In this document: positions 49,301 to 60,831 of the stretch, piece by piece
How positions within the stretch are numbered: the first letter of the stretch is position 1
How the letters are laid out: each line of letters opens with the position of its first letter
Source: Tigriopus japonicus
Taxonomy: Eukaryota > Arthropoda > Copepoda > Harpacticoida > Harpacticidae
Assembly (NCBI GenBank): GCA_010645155.1
Contig: JAAGOF010000185.1
Coordinates: 415,274 to 479,273, forward strand
Direction: 5' to 3'
DNA: 64,000 bases
The notes under the pieces: generated by a model
Told to the model about the DNA's origin: nothing
Database searches by the model: none
The model's input: only the letters and a program-made list of their open reading frames with translations
Program-made: the position numbers and the translations under genes

Positions 49301-50913
49301 TGTATGCATCCGGGATTATTTGACAAGTAATATCTGATTCATGTTCATAAGCTTTCTTGGACATGTGATTCACGAATGCTGTGGATAAATTTGTGCCTCT
49401 TTCCCATTGCAGTGGTTCTTCGAATTCACGTCACTCTGTGATTCTTCGTTTTCCGCATATTTTTCAGTCACAGCTCTTTGGAGAACTTAACGAAGAGAAC
49501 TCTCCAGAGATATACGTATACGTACCTGTAAGTTCTGCGTTGTGATGGTTGGAGGACTGCGTTGGCGGAACCTAAGGCTTTGGAAGCTCAAGCTAAAGAC
49601 ACCAACAACCAACTCTCCGATTGTTTGGTTTAGAGGTCTACAATGGGAGATCCGGCGCAGTAGCCTGGATTGGACCCATAAGTTGCCTTCGTTCAATGTA
49701 GTTCTCTAGGTGATGTTTCCATGGAGCATCTAGTGACGTAATGAGAGCTTCAAATCACATTCGAGCTTGGTAGCTTCTTCTTGGACGTTTTCCGTACACC
49801 AAGCGGCAACTACAAAGCATAGCCCTAGATCTGAGTACAATACGATATCAATTTGTTACCGTATGTTATCTTTTTTCGTTATTAACAGATTCCAATCTCA
49901 TTTTACTCGAAAGAGGGCCATGGGTGATTTAGTACAATGAATGCCAAAAATTTCGGTTATTTTTCTTGATTTGCCGTTCGTAACGAATTGTAGAGCTCCA
50001 AGAGAATCTTCCAGAGGAGTTTTGGCTCCTTCTGAAGATTGCCATGAGCGTCATGAACTTGGCCACATTCTCTATGTTTTGGTCTGGACGAGGGAGGGTG
50101 TGGAAAAATCGTCAGGCAATGCGTGTTTGACTCCGCGGACGCGCACCAAATGGAGACCCAAACACGAAGCCTTTGACCCGATATTTTTACCAAAATTTGC
50201 TTTGACATTTGATTTCAAGACGACCTGTTCAATTCCAAGCAAACATTTGGTATGGTACATACTTTAGGTTGTGTTTTTAACCAAAGGTCAGCCAGTCCTC
50301 GAGGAATAAAAATGCCTCCAAGGTGGCATTCCAATGATTGCGAGTGTACCAGGTAGGCTTCCCAGACGCGTTTTTCGAAGGGAATCCAAACCAAGCCCCC
50401 TTTCCATGCACCTGACCAAGCTGAACCTACCAAAGCCCCCTCCAGCAGGCTCTAACGTGTATTTTCAAATGTATTATATTCTCCCAGGACTGCGGACCAA
50501 AGACGACGCAATGACGATGACGACGACAAGCTACACGTCCTCGTTGTCGTTGTTGTTGTTGCGAAAGCATCGGTAGGCGTAGAAGGTAGGTACACTCAAC
50601 GGCCGGTGGGGCGCTCTTTTAATAAGGTGTGTCTACCGCGACTCCTCGCCGCCAAAAATTCGAGGGACTAAGACGCAATTTCGAGGCTAGCCATCCCCCC
50701 AAGCAAGGCCCCCAAGCCCCCTCTTCTTCTCCTGCTCCTTCTTGTTCGGCTCTCCCTGTCGTCCTCCTCCAGGTTCATTTTGGAGCGTGGGATCTACTCC
50801 GAGAATCAGTCCCAAATTGAACCTGTGATCAAGCACACTTGCGAGTTCCACACTCCCCGATTCTACAGTTTTTCATCTTTCTCAACACCGAGACCTCCTA
50901 AATCACCATAGCC
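43400..50913. other. Long gene-poor stretch upstream of the snakeskin-like gene
   Basis: No ORF with recognisable domain or phase-compatible exon chain was found. Compared with 1-34 kb, inverted-repeat elements are scarce and composition is more even, so it may be unique regulatory DNA or host 5' non-coding exons. The last ~100 bp (about 50820-50913) are likely 5'UTR of the next gene. Confidence 0.4.
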
Positions 50914-53900
50914 ATGGCCGTCAACAAAGCCGCTGTCAAAGCCCCCTCTGGCATGATCAAATTTCTCTGCTTGGTAAGTGCTGTCAGCACTTAAAATCAT
51001 TAAAAAAGACCTCTTCTTGCTTAAATCTCACCTGTTGGCGGGTTGGTGGTAATGACAAAATGATGTATCTTCTTTCACTCATTTACACATTCAACGCCCA
51101 CTATGGTCCATAGAGCCAAAAAAGGGATCTGATAATTCATTTTCATGGCGCCTTTTTGTCAAGAGGGACGAAATTTTATGACAATCCAGATAACGCAATA
51201 ACGTTTTTCGCTTCAACCCTCATTCTTCTCATTTGAGGCTTTCGGGTGGAATTTAGCCGTAATAAACAGACCAGAACGAACAGAACATTTCCCTGTAACA
51301 TCTGACCCTTTTATCTTCATGTCAGTCAAGCCAAGTTCACTTAAAAGTTCATTCATTCAAGATCTGTTCGTTTCATTTCCCCGCCAAAAACTGGAAAAAC
51401 GCGGGGAGCAATTTGAGACTCTCATTTTTTGCACTTGAAAACGGAGAATCTGCACCAATTGATAAAAGACCCCGTATCAAATTGATAATAATGGGCCATG
51501 GAAGGATAAGAATAGTCCTGGGAGAATTAAATAGCAAGGCGGACTAGTCCATCAAAGATAATTGGCCCATTCTAGAGCCTTGGCTATTCTCGAGTTTTCT
51601 GTAAATATTTACATGAAACATCACACCCAAAGGTTGTCTCTTTGAGTGTGGGGTTTAGCTTCGAGCTCTTGCTTGTAAACCCACACCTGGTTAATACGCT
51701 CCTAAAGTTCAATTACCAAATCCGAATGGGCGGGCAATCCTATTGATTTGGCAATTGACAAGGTTCGGGCTCTTTTCGTGACCTTTCAATGTCAAGATGA
51801 CATGACCAGCCAAAGTGAATGATTCCCATTCTCCCTCAAGGAGAAAGTTGAATCCCCTGTCCACTGAGGAATACTTTCAAACCCTATGCCGCACCCTGTC
51901 CATAATTTGCAAGCATGGGGAGACATTGCTTCATACTTGAGGGTCTGAGCACTCACAAAAATGCTTATTTTTTTTCCAAAATACATTGAACTTTCCTGAA
52001 CAGTGGAGGGGACGTTTTCAAATATCCTCTTTACTCTTTTGTGCTAAAGAATGGCTAATAATTAATGACGGAAATCAAGCTTAATACCTACCTATCAGTG
52101 TTGCCATATTGGTACTTCCCAACCTGACCTTTCAAAAATCTAAATTAAAAAAATAACAATTCAACTGAGTTGGTTCCCGTTACAACAAGAAATATTACAG
52201 TGCTTTTTTCCATCCCCCTCTCTCTTTTCCCCATTATTATCTTGAATACCCCTCTTAGTGCTTGACTGACTGGACAGGCTAAGGTGGAAGTTCGGATCGC
52301 AACCCTGGCATTCATAAAGGAGGAATTCTCTTTCGCCCGCTCTTTTACAACTGTTTGCTCAGCGCGATTTTTGAATTCAAATGCACAAATCCAGCATGCA
52401 AATGTCGGTTTTATGTGTACTTTAATGGGAAGGGGGGGCCTTTGTTTTTTTTCGTTCCAAGCAATAGCAGTAATTGTATTCATCCATCATGAATTGTTCT
52501 TGGTGCCAACGAATGAGGAATTTATTGAACCTTCTAGATCCTGCTTAGAAGGAATCTTGGTTGGAGATGAGTTTACGTGTATTTGTGAGTTGAGACAGGA
52601 AACGACGTAAAGCAAAATAATAATGCCAATATCTATCTACCTGGATTACCTGACGGGGGCATTGTCAAAAAATCCATTTCCGATCCTGAAGCCAGTCAAT
52701 TCAACAATTGGCATTCCAGTTATGAAGAGGCTCTTTAAAATGATACTCGCTTTTGACCACGAGTCCTATGTTTGTAGAAGCGATCCTCGTCAACCTTGGC
52801 AATTGAGAGATCCTTCATTCAAAACAAGCTCACACAATACAAACAGACGGAAATGTATGAATATTCTTAGAACTCGTGCCTTGAGGCCAACATGGGCGGG
52901 TGAGGGAAGGAAATGAGGATCTCTGTTTATTATCTTGAAAATCTGGGTCTAGCTAGATCAATGAGAAAAGTCACAGGAACAGACGACGACTCTCATCCAT
53001 CCCCAGACCACACCTTCAACAATGATACACTTCCCTGATTTGAGCACGTCTCTGTTTTATGTTTCAGGCCTTAACCATTGTGGTCTTAGTCTTGGCTCGT
53101 GCTGGATTCGATATCAATGGCGAAACTGAGACCTCATATACCAATGTGGATCACAGATGGCTCACCATCATCACCTTCGGAGGCTACTGCATTATCTTCT
53201 CAACCATGATTGTCACCTACCTTTTGGGCAGTGGAGTCCCAGACAAAATGGTAAGCGATGGATAAAGTCTATTGTAGTATAAGTGGTATAGAGCAGAAAG
53301 CGAAACGCTTGACCGTGAACCAATTGGATTGATTTTGATCGGTCCAATCATCGAGTGTCTAGTTTTTCTCATGGATGGTGAATTGATCAATTTTCCACTT
53401 TTTCGAATTGGAAGCTAATGGTATTTTTAGTCCCTCTAATGGTCGTGCGCGCCTTATGATGAAATATTTATCGCCGAATTCTCCAGATTCGTTGCTAATA
53501 GTGAAGAGTAAATAATTCATCCATCCGATCTGGATTTCCCAGCCCTCCCTCACTTTTCAGAAAGAAGCACGAATTTGGACTCTGTGCAAAGATTGGAGAA
53601 AGTATTTTTTCGTAAACTAGATGTGAAACAAACACACAGATTAGAAGTGAAGTGGAAAGTGCGCCAAATTTTCCTGTCAAGATCCGACGAGCCCGTTTGA
53701 TTGTGTTGGCTTGACTGATTGCCAAGTGCGAGTCATTAGTTTCTGTTAAAAAATGAAAGATACTTGGAAAATGCTCATGACGCAATTCAAGTTGGAATGA
53801 GGAAAAAAACTTTTACTTTTATCCTCACTGACTTCATCGTCCGAGCTGAAAAATGTAGCCCCTCCTAATGTACGAGATCAGATGATAAGAGCGACTGTAT

Positions 53901-56324
53901 TCATGCATTGAACGTGGAAAGAGTACATTGTTTGGTCGATGACGGTGTTGACTTTCCGCGTCACTCACTACTTGGACCATTTGCAAAAACAGCCATTTCG
54001 TGTTCCAAGTTTGAGTAGTTGGTGCAATTCCCCAAACACCTGTATGTTTTCTCGCTTTTTTTCCCCGGTTCCAAAGCGAGAATTGCCCTCTTGCATTCAT
54101 GGATGGAGTGATTATAACCACTGTTCCCATGTCGCCCGATGTACTCGTTTCACCCTCGGTTCCATCAATGTTCCCTCCTTCATCAGGCAATGAAGTGGAA
54201 CTGGGTCAATCATGACACGACTAAGGCCAATTGATATCGCGTGTCAACCCTACAAACCAAGTTTTATGCCACGGGACAGTGGTCTGAGGGTTCCAAATCC
54301 ATCGCTGGGTGAGATTGGTTGGTTCTTGACATTAGAGGGAGGTGTTGGAAGAGGGCATCTATCCTAGGGACGGATATCTATGGCTCCACTGTTGGTCGAT
54401 GTACCACCATAAGGAAATGGTAGAAGTAGTGGTTGAAGGGAGGAAAATGGGAACGTCTTCTCATTCGTCATCACGAGACCAGTAGTTTCGACAAGTGGAA
54501 AGTTCTTGGAGCAATCCATGTTTTTAGATGGAAAGTCGATATCCAAACGGAAAAAGTCATTGCTTTTTGAGACTCCCGCGCTTTCTTTCTTCGTTTCATG
54601 TTTGGTGCTTCAGTGAACTGAAGCAGAAATGATTTGCGACTATTCTGACACGGAGCTGCCAATTTACGTGTGTATGTGTATTACCAGAGCTTGGATATTC
54701 TAAGTTTGTTTGGCAAGAGAATGATGGCCTCATCCATATTCCATGTGTACCTTTGCACACATGGTAGTAAATAAATGAAATATGTGAGCCTAGTCATGCT
54801 TGTCGTGCACAAAAAGTGCTAAATCGTATGATTTGGACGCTTTTTGGCTCCAAGAAACTTTCATTTAATTGGCCTAATTGCCATAAAACCTCGAATGTTT
54901 TCATCAATAAAACAAGGATATAAAACTCTTTGATTATGCACGCTGCAGTGGTGGCACGATATGAAATTTCATGAAACTTGACTCGCAATATTGAACCCTG
55001 GTTTGAGAGGACCGTGTTCTTTTTCCCAATAAATCATTAGCATAGTTCTTCCGTTTGAAAGGAACCTTATCCTATCTTTCTTGTCTCCAAATGCCATACG
55101 TTCATTATTTATTAACAATCAACGTCAGAAAATCGCCTGTCTAGAAGCTAGGAACAGTTGTAGGAACAAATCAGAGAAACCCAACGCAACCTCGACTCCC
55201 CCTTGTAAAGTCGAAAGGCCAGCTTACAGAATTAACTTTAATGTTTATCAATGCTTGCAAGATCATGAACCTGATACTTGTGATTTGAATTCTCACGTCT
55301 GTCTAGTTGACAAACGGTAATAAGGAACCGAAATGGTTTGAAGAGCTTAAATTGTCCGTTTCCTGCCGTGTTAATTAATGAAGTGCTCTTCGTTGTCTTT
55401 GTCAACGCCAGGGTCCCTTTTTTCGCACTTGGGGGTATCAATTTGCCGCTGCCTCATCCATTTTGTGGTAAAGAGGCAAATGCTGGAAGCAATATCTTTG
55501 TTAGGCTGGATCGCTTTGTTTTGAAATATCCAAGAATTTAACGGTAATTCAAGCTCTCCAACCGCAACTGAAATAACCACTTGTGCACTTGTCGAAATAC
55601 GACCAGCCACAACATTCCAGAGCTTTTGAGAGCACCAGTTATCAAGGTCATCTCGCGTCCTCCTCCTCCTCTTGTTCTGGGTATTATCGTAGTGGTCGAT
55701 CGAGCAAATCGTGTTTTTAAGGAGTCCCTCTCATGTCTTCGTGTCTTCTTCATCTTCATTCTTTTTCCCTCCATTGCGTCAACAGTGCACACACTATTTG
55801 GTGCGTTGGAATCCCCCTCTATTCGCCCTTTACAACCATCCAAAAACTGTTATCATGAGGAGGACATAAACCAAACTTTGGTTGAAACCAAAAGACTGAT
55901 GTGTTTCTAACGGTTCTGTAAGAACTTCGGAGGGTTATTTAAAAGCTATTAAAATATTTGGTTGGGAAGGGTCTGGAGATGGAGATTAGCTTTTTTGTAT
56001 GGATATCATGATTGGTGATGTCCAAATTAGTCATTGAGCAGAATAAAATGTGCGTATAAATTTTATCTTTAATTTCGTATTTATGAAAATAGACCTGAAA
56101 TGAGAAATTGTATATATTATTGTTTTGATTGTGCTTTGCAGGAGATTGTGTTTTCTTTCGTTGGATGCTGCTTGTTTATTGCTACTGGAGCCGTCCATGT
56201 TGAGCATCACGCCGGAAACGACACCGGTTTGGCCATGGGCTCGTTGTCCATCATCACTGGTATCATCCTTTTCGTGGACTGCCTTCTCCTGGCCAAGGCC
56301 ATGAAGGCTCGAGGCCAGATCTAA
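50914..56324 (+). CDS. Small four-TM membrane protein, snakeskin/MARVEL-like
   Basis: Three phase-0 exons (50914-50973, 53068-53250, 56142-56324) encode 141 residues. The start GCCATGG has a good Kozak context. Hydrophobic segments are FLCLALTIVVLVLARA, WLTIITFGGYCIIFSTMIVT, IVFSFVGCCLFIATGAV and a last one with LAMGSLSIITGIILFVDCLL. The arrangement and the AMGS...G...D pattern in TM4 resemble the arthropod septate-junction protein snakeskin and similar MARVEL-type proteins. This is a family-level inference and not a confirmed orthology. Introns of 2.1 and 2.9 kb separate the exons. AATAAA at 57059-57064 probably ends the transcript. A role in smooth septate junctions of gut epithelium would follow only if the snakeskin match holds. 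Confidence 0.85.
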
Positions 56325-57064
56325 GATGGTTCCGTTTCTGTTTTGATACAAACCACATCATCACTATCCTTCAAGGGTGACTCTGACGGCTCTCAGAGGA
56401 CACTTCCAATCAAATTTGAACCCCGTCCAAACCATAGAGATCTTCAACCAACGCAAGCAACTCCTCCTTCCAAAATTTGGCCGAGTTTCGGTCCCGATAT
56501 CAAAAGAGAAGAATTAATATATACAACTTAATACATATATTGTACTCTATGAAACGATGATCTGATGACTTTCTCACCCTGAAGACTGTTCAAGATCTGA
56601 GAAGTGTTTACAAACAAAGCAAAATGATTTCGCCCAACATTTTTGGAAACTCAAGAGTCAACTCAAACCTAATGTAAATAGTCTAAGCGCATCTTAACTA
56701 AAAGTATTGATCGTTTTTTCCTGTCTCCTTTTCCTCCTTATCAATCTCAAAAGAATCGACGAACAGTTTTGCGTTGCACTCTTGTTCTAGAAAACTTAGT
56801 CATGATTTTGTCGCCTCAGAGCATCACTAATTTTAAAAAATAGCCACACCCACTCTCCCTCCATGGTTCAGTAAGATTAATAATCACCTCAAATTTCAAT
56901 TCTTTTTCGGGCAACACAAAAAGCAAGCACAAACCTTGGTTTCACTCATTTGGCAACGATATTTTGTAAGATTGAACAAACAAAAATGAATTCAAATAGT
57001 GCAGTCCATGTCACATTTTAGCTACTATAATATATATCCAAAGATACACGATGTTCTCAATAAA

Positions 57065-57743
57065 CATGAAACAATAGGATTTCTCTGTTGTCCCTTCATT
57101 CAATACTCGATCAATAAGTCTGATAGTGGAATAGCCAGGATATTCTGATATATCGACACATCGCGATGGCGTAATTGATTGTCAAAACTGATTAAATTCA
57201 CGAGAATATTGAGAAGGGATCAATAACTGCCCCCTAAAAGGAACAGATGGTAGACATTTTTAACAATGGTCATTTTGATTAAGGGTCCATCCACCTTAAA
57301 ATTGTTTTGGGCTCTCTTGGTTGAGCTACAGTTGCTCTGTAAGTGCAAGGATCTATGACTAGTGATAACTGGAAATGCTAGTGATAACTTGCTTTAACTT
57401 GACTAATTCTAGTCTCGAAAAGCCCCTCGAAAATTACAATTACTTTCCATCTCTTGGTACCGTTTATGCTTATTGAAACTGATACGTGATTTAAGTGGTA
57501 GATGTACATAAAATATCGCAAAAATACGCCTAAATATTGATTGATGATGAGTTAAGAATTTTTTTACTCCTTTTTTACACCGGATCGATGTATATAAGAA
57601 TTTTTCAGTTGATTTATTGAGTCCTTGAGTAGGTAAGTTTCCAAAAAGAATTGAAAGATAGAAATATTCAGCGCAAGTTCTCAAAATGTAGTCCCGCAAC
57701 TTATTCAAATTCATTTCCGCTCCGAAATTTTCGTCTCCTTTAA
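57065..57743. other. Convergent intergenic and 3'UTR
   Basis: Space between two convergent genes. TTTATT at 57612-57617 gives a reverse-strand AATAAA for the RUN-PDZ-PTB gene. No coding sequence has support. Confidence 0.5.
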
Positions 57744-60700
57744 CTAAACAGCGTTTTGAGTTCGCTCAAATCCCTCGGCAATCGTTGAAATCACATCCCT
57801 TGCTTTGGCCTGATTGGCACAATAGAATACATGGCACATGAATTCTGTGGCCATAGTGCAAAGGTCGTTGCCAGCAATGAATGCCAAGTAATGATTGTCC
57901 GTAGAACAACACCCACAAGCTGAAATCTATGAACAATTTGGTAAAAGTATTTCAACTCAGTCATTTTGACATCAATTTTGGCTCACTTCTGGGTAGGTGT
58001 AGTTAAGGATCTCTTTGTCTTTTTCGTTGCAAAACATTTTGATTCCCAATTCTTGAAGGTAAATCCTCACTGAGTGATGAACCTTCTTTTGATCATGAAT
58101 CACTCGATGAATGGCTTTATCCAGAAGCGATGCATCTCCTACATTACCAACCTATGAACAAGATCATAAGTAAAAATGCCAAGCCGGTACAACAAACAAT
58201 CAATAAGTTTTTTTCGACACACAAGGTGAAAAAATTTAATCAAAATGGTTTTTGATCCTGCCAAATGTGAAGCTACTTTTTATGAGTTTTTAGTCGCGAG
58301 CTTATTTCCGATGACCTTACTATGTTAATATTTTCAGTTCAATGGAAATATTTTGTGGATTTGGTGAATCCAGACCTGGTAAGATCAGGAAATTTGCCCC
58401 AATTGTGTTTTTTGGATTGAACTTTTTTTTTACTATTCCTGCAGACCTAAGTTAGCCAAATACGACTTTTAGTGTCAAAGGTATACGTTTTTAGACGGGA
58501 AGTTTACAGTAGAACAAAAATATTTTTGATGAAAACTAAAGAAGAAAATGTTTTGGTTAAACACCAAGATTTCACACAATCTTTTCTATTTTTGAAAAAT
58601 GAGAAAAATATTGCTTTAGAACATTGCTTTTTTATCTCACAACGTCAGGGGAAGATTAAATGAATTGGGTCAATGCACAGGTCCTGTAGCCTTATCTAAA
58701 ATAGTAAGATTTTGATCATGAATCACACTTTAAGACCATTTGCCGTTGTGCACAGGGATGCATAATTGAAGTATACTTCTTAAATGAACATATTCCTAAG
58801 CTCTTTGATGATTTTTGAATTCTAACTTAATGCCATGTGAATGTCAGCATAAATTGTTGACAAAACAGTGCCCGGTTAGGCTTAAAACACGCTTGAAGTT
58901 AATTTTAAAAGCACCCTTTTTGCTTGGTTTGGAGCCGGCAAAACATTTGAGCTTTTGTCTCAAAAAAATTTTCTTATCCATCAAAACACTTTTCCTTTAA
59001 AAGGTAAGCACGGCGTTTCTTTGAGTTGGAGAAGTCATTTTTGAATTGCAGAAACTTTTGAGACCAGTTTTTGGATGTAAATGCAATCTCGAACATCTAT
59101 TTGAATTCGGTTAAATAGGTCCCGGACAAATACTCTATAATGTTACTTAAAACATGCTTCGAAATAAATGTTTGTAAATTTACTTTGACAAAAGTCTTAG
59201 ATGTACTGAGAGCAGTGCTCCGCTAAAATAATTCGGAAATCTATTTCAAGGATCTATTGTCAACGGCCTTTTTGTTCTACATTCTCGAAGGACCAAAGTA
59301 GAGGGCCATTACATCAATTTAGACAAACGATATTTAGATATTTCGACAATAATTTAGGTAGACACACCCATAAGACTACTTGAGACTTGAGTAGAAGTGA
59401 ATGTTCAACAAAATATCTTTAAGCTTGTTTTAAGCGACCTTATATCGTTTTTTTGCCCGTGACCTAATTAACAGAATTCAATTACATATATAGTATTGCA
59501 TTCACACCTCAAAACTGGTCTCAAATAGTTTTGGAATTTGAAAATAACTTTTACCCTTCAAAGAAACACCGTGTTAGACGTGCAAACTTGTTAGCTTAGA
59601 GGTTTTTACAATGAAAAACAATCTTACACTAACGAAATAGATTTGATTCCTCCTCACTGCCAGAACTAATTTTGAATATTGCTCATTTCCAAACCAAAAA
59701 TATATGACCCTCTTTGAGAAACGTCAGGAAGAGCCGCTAGGTACTATGTGTCAAAATATTCAAACACCTTTCAGCTACAGACAAATCTAACCCATTTCCA
59801 TTAGAGAAAGAACGTTTTACCTTCAGACTTCCAATGTACAGAAGCTCAGCTCCACCTTTAATATTATATCGAAAATCTTCCTCATCCTCCAAAAAAGGAT
59901 CAAATTCGTCATTCCCATCATTGCCCGGACAATTATTATCGTCATCCAACAACAACGAATTGGGTCGCCATTTCTTTCTAAGAGACCACATTTCCTCCAA
60001 TCTCTTCAGATCAATCGAAGTCTGTTCCAACAAAATCTTCAATGGAGGGAAGATCTGGCCATTCTTCTCGGCCTTGACCACACCAATGGCCAGAGGGCGT
60101 TTCCCGCACTTCTTCACAATCTTAGCAATGGCCTCCGGTTCCAGGCCATAAGTAGGCGTGGCATCAATATCGTCAATCACATCACCCACCTGAACCTTGC
60201 CATCCTCACCCGCACTCGAATATGGTTTCACCTTGGTCACCACAATCTTTCCTTGAACCGAGCAAATCATCAACCCCAGATCTGACCCTGGAATAAGTTC
60301 AAATCGGTTGTAGATGGGAAGCTCCCAGGAATCATCTAAAAATGAGCGGTTGGCTAAATGAAGGTCAAAGTGGAGCAAATCCAGATCTGGAAGGATGCTC
60401 ATAATGCTTTCATTGGGATTGCGGAGCAGGAGCGAGTCTGATTGGTACCAATCACCAATGGACTTCCAATTCCGGAGTGAGATGACCAGCGAGGTCAACC
60501 AACCGTTGTTTAGGCAACATCGAAAGAAATACCGACTTCGACCCAAATCGGTTTTGAGCGTTCGGATCTTCTTGATCTCTGAAACGATGTGCTTCACCAA
60601 GGCATTCATTCCAGCCTCGCGTTTAGGTTCGAGGCTGATCACTTCAAAGAGCACAAAGACGTTATCGTTGGGTAAAAGGCCGTGTTGAAACATGGCCTCG

Positions 60701-60831
60701 AGGCCTTTGCAAAGGCTGACCAAATGTGGATTGGCATCGGTGATCTTGGCATGAGGATTGTCTTTAATTTTGGTGGCTTTTAAACACTTCAAATTGGCCT
60801 GAAGGTCCCTTAAGAGGGGATGAAGGCTCAT
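57744..60831 (-). CDS. RUN-PDZ-PTB adaptor protein
   Basis: Three phase-0 exons on the reverse strand (60831-59821, 58151-57987, 57926-57744) encode 452 residues. Residues about 35-165 match a RUN domain, usually a small-GTPase effector module (ANPHLVSLCKGLEAMFQHGL, RSRYFFRCCLNNGWL). Residues about 177-255 are a PDZ fold with SDLGLMI and GKVQVGDVIDDI. An acidic linker (295-319) precedes a PTB/PID domain at about 327-445: AELLYIGSLKV, then NYTYPEISACGCCSTDNHYLAFIA across the last junction, then CHVFYCANQAKA. Splice sites are AAG|GTAAAA / CATAG|GTTGGT and GAA|GTGAGC / CATAG|ATTTCA. It has no signal peptide or TM, so it is probably a cytosolic adaptor for membrane proteins. I do not recall a named family with this exact order. 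Confidence 0.9.
59006..59577. mobile_element. Foldback-like element with very long inverted repeats, in intron 1 of the RUN-PDZ-PTB gene
   Basis: The left half starts TAAGCACGGCGTTTCTTTGA and the right half, reverse-complemented, TAACACGGTGTTTCTTTGAA. Shared blocks continue inward (TTTGAGACCAGTTTT, GAATGCAAT/AAATGCAAT, ATAGGTCCCGG/TTAGGTCACGG, ACTTAAAACATGCTT/GCTTAAAACAAGCTT), so the repeats are about 190 bp of a 570-bp element. No ORF is present. Confidence 0.75.
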
